Source: an uncultured Lachnospiraceae bacterium (GTDB lineage Bacteria; Bacillota; Clostridia; Lachnospirales; Lachnospiraceae). Taken from it: a DNA stretch of 46,465 bases. The notes below the pieces were generated by a model. It saw nothing but the letters and a program-made list of their open reading frames with translations, did no database searches and was not told where the DNA came from. How positions within the stretch are numbered: the stretch's first letter is position 1; each line of letters opens with the position of its first letter. The DNA lies in assembly GCA_902793995.1 (NCBI GenBank), contig CADBFP010000014.1, forward strand, positions 1-46,465, in the 5' to 3' direction. Below are positions 40,686-46,465 of the stretch, piece by piece. Made by a program: the position numbers and the translations under genes.

Positions 40686-41209
40686 AAGAGCATATGGTGA
40701 AACCCTTGTTCACGGAGGAGGAAGTGGATCGGAAAATCCGGGAGCTGGCGGCCCGGATCAGCGAGGACTACGCCGGACGGCAGCTGCATTTGATCGGTGT
40801 ATTAAAAGGCAGCGTGCCCTTTATGGCAGAGCTGGCCAAGCGCCTCACTATCCCCGCCACCATGGATTTTATGAGCTGCTCCAGCTACGGCGGCGGCACC
40901 AGCAGCAGCGGTGTGGTGCGCCTGAATAAGGATCTGGACGAGTCCATAGAGGGCCGGGATGTGCTTCTGGTGGAGGATATTATTGATACGGGCCATACCC
41001 TGTCCTATCTGCTGAATCTGTTGCAGGACAGAAAGCCTGCCAGTCTGAAGCTGGCAGCTTTGCTGGACAAGCCCTCCCGGAGAACCTGCCCGGTGGAGGT
41101 GGATTATACCTGTTTCAAAATCCCGGATGTTTTTGTGGTGGGATACGGGCTGGATTATGATCAGTTGTATCGCAACCTGCCTTATGTAGGCTATGTCGAG
41201 TTTGTATAA
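40682..41209 (+). CDS. hpt: Hypoxanthine phosphoribosyltransferase
   Basis: Purine salvage enzyme that converts hypoxanthine or guanine with PRPP to IMP or GMP. The PRPP-binding loop [10 protein letters not shown] is at residues 97-106, and the family segments [16 protein letters not shown] and [18 protein letters not shown] are present. The product has 175 residues. ATG 40682 overlaps the tilS stop in ATGA, with AAGGAG seven bases upstream. Confidence 0.96.
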   Translation: MKEHMVKPLFTEEEVDRKIRELAARISEDYAGRQLHLIGVLKGSVPFMAELAKRLTIPATMDFMSCSSYGGGTSSSGVVRLNKDLDESIEGRDVLLVEDIIDTGHTLSYLLNLLQDRKPASLKLAALLDKPSRRTCPVEVDYTCFKIPDVFVVGYGLDYDQLYRNLPYVGYVEFV

Positions 41210-41226
41210 TTGAAGGAGAAACGCAT

Positions 41227-43086
41227 TTGAATCAGAATCAAGGTCAAAGAAGAGGAAATCTTTTGTTATTGATGGTTATCCTGGTAGTAGGGGTTACCCT
41301 GGTTTACAGTATGATCAGCAATATCGGGAAAGCCGGTCAAAAAGAAACCAATTACAGCGCCTTTCTGGACTCCATGGAGAAAAAGGCGGTGGAAGAAGTG
41401 GAAATCCGGCAGGGGGCAGACATTCCCAGCGGGGCGGTGTATTATCGTCTGAAAGGCGATGCCGCAGTTTACTTTTTCTATACTTCCGATGTGAACACGG
41501 TGCAAAGCGCCATTCTTTCCTATGAACGAATCGGGTATAAAGTGGATTATAAAGTACGGGATATTTCCCGTTCTTTGGATCTTTTAACCATTCTGTCCCT
41601 GGTGATGATGGGCTTTATGCTCATCTTCATATTAATGACATTGTTCCGGGGAATGGGGGGCGGCGGCGCCAATGCCCGGATGATGGACTTCGGCAAGAGC
41701 CGGGCGGTGATGGCCAAGGGAAACAAGGTGAATTTCCGGGATGTGGCCGGACTGGACGAGGAAAAGGAGGACCTGGCGGAAATCGTGGATTTCCTGAAGG
41801 CTCCGGAGAAATATACCAGCCTGGGGGCCCGGATTCCCAAGGGCGTGCTGCTGGTGGGTCCCCCCGGTACGGGGAAAACCCTCCTGGCCAAAGCCATTGC
41901 CGGGGAGGCAGGCGTGCCCTTCTTCACCATTTCCGGTTCGGATTTCGTGGAAATGTTTGTGGGTGTGGGCGCCAGCCGGGTCCGGGATCTGTTCCAGGAT
42001 GCCAAGAAAAACTCTCCTTGCATAGTGTTTATCGATGAAATCGACGCGGTGGCCCGGCACAGGGGCAGCGGCTTAGGCGGCGGCCATGACGAGCGGGAGC
42101 AGACCTTAAATCAGCTGCTGGTGGAAATGGACGGCTTCGGCGTGAATTCCGGCATCATTGTGATGGCGGCCACCAATCGGGCGGATATTCTGGATCCGGC
42201 CATCTTAAGACCCGGGCGTTTCGACCGGAAGATCACCGTGTCCCGGCCGGATGTAAAGGGGCGGGAAGAGATTTTGAAGGTTCACGCCCGGAACAAGCCC
42301 TTAAGCGAGGATGTGGACTTAAACCGGGTAGCCCAGACCACCGCCGGATTTGCCGGAGCGGATCTGGAGAACCTGCTGAACGAGGCGGCCATCATTGCGG
42401 CCAAGGAAAACCGGAAGTATTTGAAGCAGGAAGATGTGGACAAAGCCTTCATTAAGGTGGGCATCGGCGCGGAGAAGAAGAGCCGGATCATCACGGAAAA
42501 GGATAAGCGGATCACCGCGTATCACGAAGCCGGCCATGCCATTTTATTCCATGTGCTGCCGGATGTAGGCCCGGTGCATACCATCTCCGTGATTCCCACA
42601 GGCATGGGGGCCGCGGGTTATACCATGCCCCTGCCGGATCAGGATTATACCCATATGACCAAGAGCCATATGCTGCAGGAAGTGATGGTCTCTTTAGGCG
42701 GCCGGATTGCGGAGGATATCACCTTCGGCGATGTGACCACCGGCGCCAGTCAGGACATTAAGCAGGCTACGGAACTGGTGCGGTCCATGGTGATGAAGTA
42801 CGGCATGAGCGACGAAGCCGGCATGATCCACTACGGCGGCGAAGATGCGGTTTTCATCGGCCGGGATTACGGTCATACCCGGGAGTACGGGGAAGAAACC
42901 GCCTCCCTGCTGGATAAGGAAGTCCGCCGGATCATGCAGGAATGCTATGACAAGGCGAAGGCCATCATTGTGGAGCATCAGGCAGTGCTGGATGCGGTGG
43001 CGGAAGAATTGGTGAAAAAGGAAAAACTGTACCAGCAGGAGTTTGAAGCAATATTCAATACGATAACAAACGGGCAGGAAACGTGA
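41227..43086 (+). CDS. ftsH: ATP-dependent zinc metalloprotease FtsH
   Basis: Membrane-anchored AAA+ protease for membrane protein quality control, 619 residues. Two membrane segments (about 11-29 and 113-140) frame an extracytoplasmic domain. Walker A GPPGTGKT is at 211-218, Walker B is VFIDEIDAV, and the zinc site HEAGH is at 433-437. The start codon is TTG 41227, with AAGGAG 8 bases upstream. It ends overlapping the GH13 start by 4 bases. Confidence 0.98.
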   Translation: MNQNQGQRRGNLLLLMVILVVGVTLVYSMISNIGKAGQKETNYSAFLDSMEKKAVEEVEIRQGADIPSGAVYYRLKGDAAVYFFYTSDVNTVQSAILSYERIGYKVDYKVRDISRSLDLLTILSLVMMGFMLIFILMTLFRGMGGGGANARMMDFGKSRAVMAKGNKVNFRDVAGLDEEKEDLAEIVDFLKAPEKYTSLGARIPKGVLLVGPPGTGKTLLAKAIAGEAGVPFFTISGSDFVEMFVGVGASRVRDLFQDAKKNSPCIVFIDEIDAVARHRGSGLGGGHDEREQTLNQLLVEMDGFGVNSGIIVMAATNRADILDPAILRPGRFDRKITVSRPDVKGREEILKVHARNKPLSEDVDLNRVAQTTAGFAGADLENLLNEAAIIAAKENRKYLKQEDVDKAFIKVGIGAEKKSRIITEKDKRITAYHEAGHAILFHVLPDVGPVHTISVIPTGMGAAGYTMPLPDQDYTHMTKSHMLQEVMVSLGGRIAEDITFGDVTTGASQDIKQATELVRSMVMKYGMSDEAGMIHYGGEDAVFIGRDYGHTREYGEETASLLDKEVRRIMQECYDKAKAIIVEHQAVLDAVAEELVKKEKLYQQEFEAIFNTITNGQET

Positions 43087-45077
43087 TTAATCCTATTCTT
43101 TTCTGTGATGAAACAGCTTTATTCCGCCAGCCGGCCGATCCGGGGCCCGGAGAGCCTTTTACGCTCCGGCTCTGGCTTGGCTGCCCGGAAGCCCAGGCTG
43201 TTTCTTTTTTATGCCGCAGCGACAGCGGCTCCCTGGTCTTAAGCGCCAGGAAAACGGGAAAGCGGGGCAAGTGGGATCTGTATGAAGCCTCCCACCCCGG
43301 GACCCGGGAGGAGCTGTTTTATTTCGCGGCAGTGGAAACGCCGGAAGGCAGCTGCCTTTACGGCCGCAACGGGATGCAGGCGGAGTCGGAACTGATTCCT
43401 TTTTCCGTCAATCCTTTCTTTAGGGTGCCGGAATGGGCCCGGGGGGCTTTGTGGTACCAGATTTTTCCGGACCGCTTTTGCAACGGAGATCCCTCCAATG
43501 ATGTGCATACCGGAGAGATTTTCGATGATGTGGAGCTGGTGAGCCGTAAAATGCGCTGGGAGGACCCGGTGACGGCCCTGGATGTGCATCATTATTACGG
43601 CGGGGATCTGAAGGGGATCCTGGATAAGCTGGATTATCTGAAAACCCTGGGGGTAGAGGTTTTGTACCTGAACCCTGTTTTTGTGGCGCCTTCCAACCAT
43701 GGGTACAATACCCAGGATTACAAGCATGTGGACCCGCATCTGGGCTGCATTTTGGAAGACGGGGCCGGCATGGAGCAATACAAGGTCCGCACCACTTCTT
43801 CCGCTAATTTAGAGGCTTCGGATGCTCTCTTGGCCCAATTGATTGAAAGGGCGCACGAAAAAGGCATGCGGGTGATTCTGGACGGGGTATTTAACCATTG
43901 CAGCAGTTTTCACGCCTGGAACAATGAAGCCGGCATTTACCCGGCTGAGCGTGAAAGACCGACTTATTTCCGCCCGGATGAAGAGGGGGAAAAAGAGTGC
44001 TGGTGGGGCAATAAAAACCTTTTGAAGCTGGATGTGGACGGGAACCCTGCGCTGCGGGAGGAACTGCTTGCAGTGGCAGAGAAATGGCTTCTGCCGCCCT
44101 TTAACGCCGACGGCTGGCGCCTGGATGTGGCGGCGGACGTGGGGCATTCCCCGGAGGGCAATCATGCTTTCTGGCGGGAATTCCGCCGGCGGGTCAGGGA
44201 GGCCAAACCGGATGCGTTGATTATCGCCGAGCACTACGGAGACCCCTCCGACTGGCTGGGAGGCGATGAGTGGGATACGGTCATGAATTATGACGCCTTT
44301 ATGGAACCCGTCAGCTGGTTCTTCACGGGGATGGAAAAGCACAGCGACCGCTATGTGGACTGGATGGAAGGGGCAGGAGAAGCCTACCGGAACAGTATGG
44401 TACAGGCCATGGCCCGCTTTCCCCGGGGCAGCCTGGAGGCGGCTTTAAACCAATTGGATAATCATGATCACTCCCGCTTTTTAACCCGCACCAATCATGT
44501 GGCCGGCCGCCTGGGCGAGCTGGGCTATCGCATGGCAGACGAGGGGGTAGACAAGTCTGTTCTGCGGGCTGCGGCCCTTCTGCAAATGACCTGGCCCGGA
44601 GCGCCGGGGCTGTATTACGGCGATGAGGCAGGGCTGACCGGTTTTACGGATCCGGATAACCGCCGGCCTTATCCCTGGGGGAAAGAGGATTTGCTGATAT
44701 TGGATTATTATACCAATCTGGGGCGTTTGCGGCAGCAGCATCCGGCCCTGCGCCGGGGGGCTTTCCGGCTTTGGCGGGCGGAAAAAGGTTTCCTGGCCTA
44801 CGGGCGAATGGGTATCAGTCAAACCTATTTGATTTTGATTAATCAATGTGCGGAGGAAAAGCAGCTCTCTTTGGATACCTCTGATCTGGACGGCCTGGGG
44901 GGCAGCCGGGCACTGCGTTTGGCCCAGACCTGGGCGGAGGGCTACAATATGGGCCGGCAGGAGACGGAAACGGATCATAAGATGCTGCATCTTTGCCTAA
45001 AACCCCGGGAAGCGGTGGTTTATCAGCTGCTGCAGAACAGCTTGCCGGCTGACATCAGAAAGAAAGCCGTATTGTAA
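43083..45077 (+). CDS. Glycoside hydrolase family 13 (neopullulanase or cyclomaltodextrinase type)
   Basis: 664-residue cytosolic glycosidase with no signal peptide. An N-terminal beta domain (about 1-120) precedes the catalytic barrel. Conserved regions are DGVFNH, the nucleophile Asp348 in [10 protein letters not shown], the acid/base Glu383 in IIAEHYGD, and Asp462 in DNHDHSR. The N-terminal domain and TIM-barrel entry ([15 protein letters not shown]) point to maltodextrin-, cyclodextrin- or pullulan-active enzymes; the exact substrate cannot be read. It starts at GTG 43083, overlapping the ftsH stop, so it is translationally coupled to a protease gene, an odd pairing. Confidence 0.9.
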   Translation: MINPILFCDETALFRQPADPGPGEPFTLRLWLGCPEAQAVSFLCRSDSGSLVLSARKTGKRGKWDLYEASHPGTREELFYFAAVETPEGSCLYGRNGMQAESELIPFSVNPFFRVPEWARGALWYQIFPDRFCNGDPSNDVHTGEIFDDVELVSRKMRWEDPVTALDVHHYYGGDLKGILDKLDYLKTLGVEVLYLNPVFVAPSNHGYNTQDYKHVDPHLGCILEDGAGMEQYKVRTTSSANLEASDALLAQLIERAHEKGMRVILDGVFNHCSSFHAWNNEAGIYPAERERPTYFRPDEEGEKECWWGNKNLLKLDVDGNPALREELLAVAEKWLLPPFNADGWRLDVAADVGHSPEGNHAFWREFRRRVREAKPDALIIAEHYGDPSDWLGGDEWDTVMNYDAFMEPVSWFFTGMEKHSDRYVDWMEGAGEAYRNSMVQAMARFPRGSLEAALNQLDNHDHSRFLTRTNHVAGRLGELGYRMADEGVDKSVLRAAALLQMTWPGAPGLYYGDEAGLTGFTDPDNRRPYPWGKEDLLILDYYTNLGRLRQQHPALRRGAFRLWRAEKGFLAYGRMGISQTYLILINQCAEEKQLSLDTSDLDGLGGSRALRLAQTWAEGYNMGRQETETDHKMLHLCLKPREAVVYQLLQNSLPADIRKKAVL

Positions 45078-45087
45078 GGAGTATTTC

Positions 45088-46305
45088 ATGGAAGCACTTA
45101 AGCAGGATATTCTTGACTTTGTCCATCAGGACTACGACTATATTGTTTCCCTTCGCCGGGATTTTCACCGCCACCCGGAAATAGGGGGAGAAGAGCACTG
45201 GACCGCAGCCCGGATCGAGCAGGAATTGGAGCAGCTTGGCCTGCCTTACCGCCGGGTGGGAGGCACCGGGTTAGTGGCCTGGCTGGAGGGAGCGGGCAAG
45301 GAGACGCCTGTCTTGACGGAGTCCGGCAAGCCTCGCTCCATGGCTCTCAGGGCGGATATTGATGCCCTGCCTTTGCAGGAGCAGAATCCTTCTCCTTACC
45401 AAAGCGAAATCCCCGGCTTTATGCATGCCTGCGGCCATGATGTGCACACTACCTCCCTGATCGGGGCCGCCCGGGTTTTATCTGCCTTCCGGGAGCGCTT
45501 TGCCGGCCGGGTGATTTTTGTATTTCAGCCCGGTGAAGAAAACGGCTACGGCGGCAAGGTGATGGTGGACGAAGGAGCTGTGGACGGGGCTACCAGCAGC
45601 TTTGGCTTTCATATAGCACCGGAGCTGAAACGAGGAACCCTGGCCCTGGTGCCCGGCCCCAATAATGCCAGCGTGGACTGGTTCCGGATCCGGATCCACG
45701 GAACAGGAGCCCATGTGGCCTATCCCCACCAGGGGGCGGATGCGCTGTATATGGCGGCCCAGATTGTGGTGGCGGCCCAGGCCCTGGTGACCAGGCTCAG
45801 CGATCCCACGGACAGCTTGCTGATCGGCTTCGGCAAATTGGAGGCCGGCGTGGCCTACAATGTGGTGGCCGGGGAAGCCCTTTTGGAAGGCACCATCCGT
45901 TCCCTGGATCCGGAGCGGCGCCGGATCACGGTATCCAAACTGGAGGAGCTGGTTCAGAATACGGCGAAGCTGTACGGCGGCAGCGCGGAAATCGAGTGGG
46001 ATGTAAATGCCAAAATGCTGATCAACGAAGCGGAGGCTGTGCGCCTGGCCCGCAGGACGGCGCTTTCCCTCTTTGGGGAAGAGGTGCTGGCGGAGCGGAA
46101 ACCGGCTTTGATTGGGGACGATATGTCAGAGTTTATAGAAGCGGTGGGAGGCTGCTATGCTTTTATTGGCACCCAGAATCCCAAGCGGCCGGAAACCGCC
46201 CTTCCATTGCATCATGTATGTCTGGATGTGGATGAGGAAGTCTTTAAGATATCGGTTCCCCTTTTGGCCGCCCACACCCTGGCCTATATGCGGGGGGAAG
46301 TGTAG
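45088..46305 (+). CDS. M20-family amidohydrolase
   Basis: 405-residue zinc peptidase-like protein of the M20D group, which deacylates N-acyl amino acids and related amides. The opening VSLRRDFHRHPEIGGEE, the metal-binding ACGHDVHTTSLIGAA with MALRADIDALPLQE, and QPGEENGYGGKVM are visible. The inserted dimerisation domain spans about 190-300. There is no signal peptide. AAGGAG precedes ATG 45088. It follows the GH13 gene by 10 bases. Confidence 0.9.
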   Translation: MEALKQDILDFVHQDYDYIVSLRRDFHRHPEIGGEEHWTAARIEQELEQLGLPYRRVGGTGLVAWLEGAGKETPVLTESGKPRSMALRADIDALPLQEQNPSPYQSEIPGFMHACGHDVHTTSLIGAARVLSAFRERFAGRVIFVFQPGEENGYGGKVMVDEGAVDGATSSFGFHIAPELKRGTLALVPGPNNASVDWFRIRIHGTGAHVAYPHQGADALYMAAQIVVAAQALVTRLSDPTDSLLIGFGKLEAGVAYNVVAGEALLEGTIRSLDPERRRITVSKLEELVQNTAKLYGGSAEIEWDVNAKMLINEAEAVRLARRTALSLFGEEVLAERKPALIGDDMSEFIEAVGGCYAFIGTQNPKRPETALPLHHVCLDVDEEVFKISVPLLAAHTLAYMRGEV

Positions 46306-46368
46306 TTGGTAGAATGGAAATAGCGATTTTTTACGAAGAAAGACTTATAAGATGCAGCTTGATTCGCC

Positions 46369-46397
46369 TTGACAAGCAAGCAGGCATATGATATTAA
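46369..46397 (+). promoter_or_regulatory. Candidate promoter after amidohydrolase
   Basis: A perfect TTGACA (46369-46374), 17-base spacer and weak TATTAA (46392-46397) lie ahead of a possible gene that runs off the window. Confidence 0.4.
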
Positions 46398-46414
46398 AAA
46401 GCTGAGTGAGCGGT

Positions 46415-46465
46415 ATGATTGAATTGGGGAGACTTCCCTCACTGCATGAAGAACTCTTCGGAACT
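46415..46465 (+). CDS. Possible start of a truncated gene
   Basis: An ATG at 46415 opens a frame of 17 residues (MIELGRLPSLHEELFGT) that continues off the window edge. The upstream ribosome-binding site is weak. Too short to identify. Confidence 0.3.
   Translation, partial: MIELGRLPSLHEELFGT

Overview
The window looks like a chromosomal segment from a low-to-mid-GC-group Bacillota of the Clostridia type, possibly close to Lachnospiraceae. Evidence: ATP-type PEP carboxykinase, Asp23, RnpM (YlxR) and YlxQ genes, a DUF1846 protein, a likely DUF5688 protein, strong AGGAGG ribosome-binding sites, and a Gram-positive LexA box of the form GAAC-N4-GTTC in front of recA. Almost all of it is housekeeping sequence. 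I see no prophage, CRISPR array, transposase or plasmid backbone.

Layout. (1) 1-7853: a period-7 repeat, pckA, asp23, nusB, dxs, tlyA, nadK, recN. xseA, xseB, ispA and argR, which often sit in this cluster, are absent. (2) 7943-13372: rpsT on the minus strand, then four family-2 glycosyltransferases with their own divergent or convergent promoters, and a rhomboid-fold membrane protein that has lost the protease residues. (3) 13386-14570: recA with a -35/-10 pair and LexA box. (4) 14611-25091: the translation and RNA operon rimP-nusA-rnpM-ylxQ-infB-rbfA-[truB::ribF fusion]-rpsO-pnp. (5) 25178-27733, minus strand: DUF1846 protein, DUF5688-like protein, tRNA-Arg(CCG). (6) 27792-33890: SH3-domain membrane protein, queA, an RluF-like synthase, a divergent ligA, a radical SAM gene. 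(7) 33908-38370: uvrA and clpX. (8) 38380-46305: mazG, rqcP, ftsB/divIC, tilS, hpt, ftsH, a GH13 glycosidase and an M20 amidohydrolase. The Bacillus-type spore genes yabP, yabQ and spoIIE that normally interrupt this last cluster are missing, which suggests a non-sporulating lineage.

Working together, the genes cover ribosome maturation and initiation (rimP, infB, rbfA, rpsT, rpsO), transcription termination control (nusA, nusB), RNA modification (tlyA, truB, rluF-like, queA, tilS), RNA turnover (pnp, rnpM), DNA repair (recA, recN, uvrA, ligA), proteolysis (clpX, ftsH), isoprenoid, NAD(P) and flavin cofactor supply (dxs, nadK, ribF), and surface glycosylation.

The most interesting points are: the single-ORF TruB-RibF fusion; the catalytically dead rhomboid with a zinc-finger tail beside the glycosyltransferase block; a 9-residue acidic repeat tail on NusA; a LigA lacking the motif-IV lysine; a perfect 14-bp palindrome in the uvrA promoter where a LexA box might be expected; a tRNA-Arg with no visible terminator before a protein gene; and two families of non-coding repeats, a heptamer repeat and hairpin-rich GC palindromes. 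No strongly supported undescribed multi-gene system was recognised.
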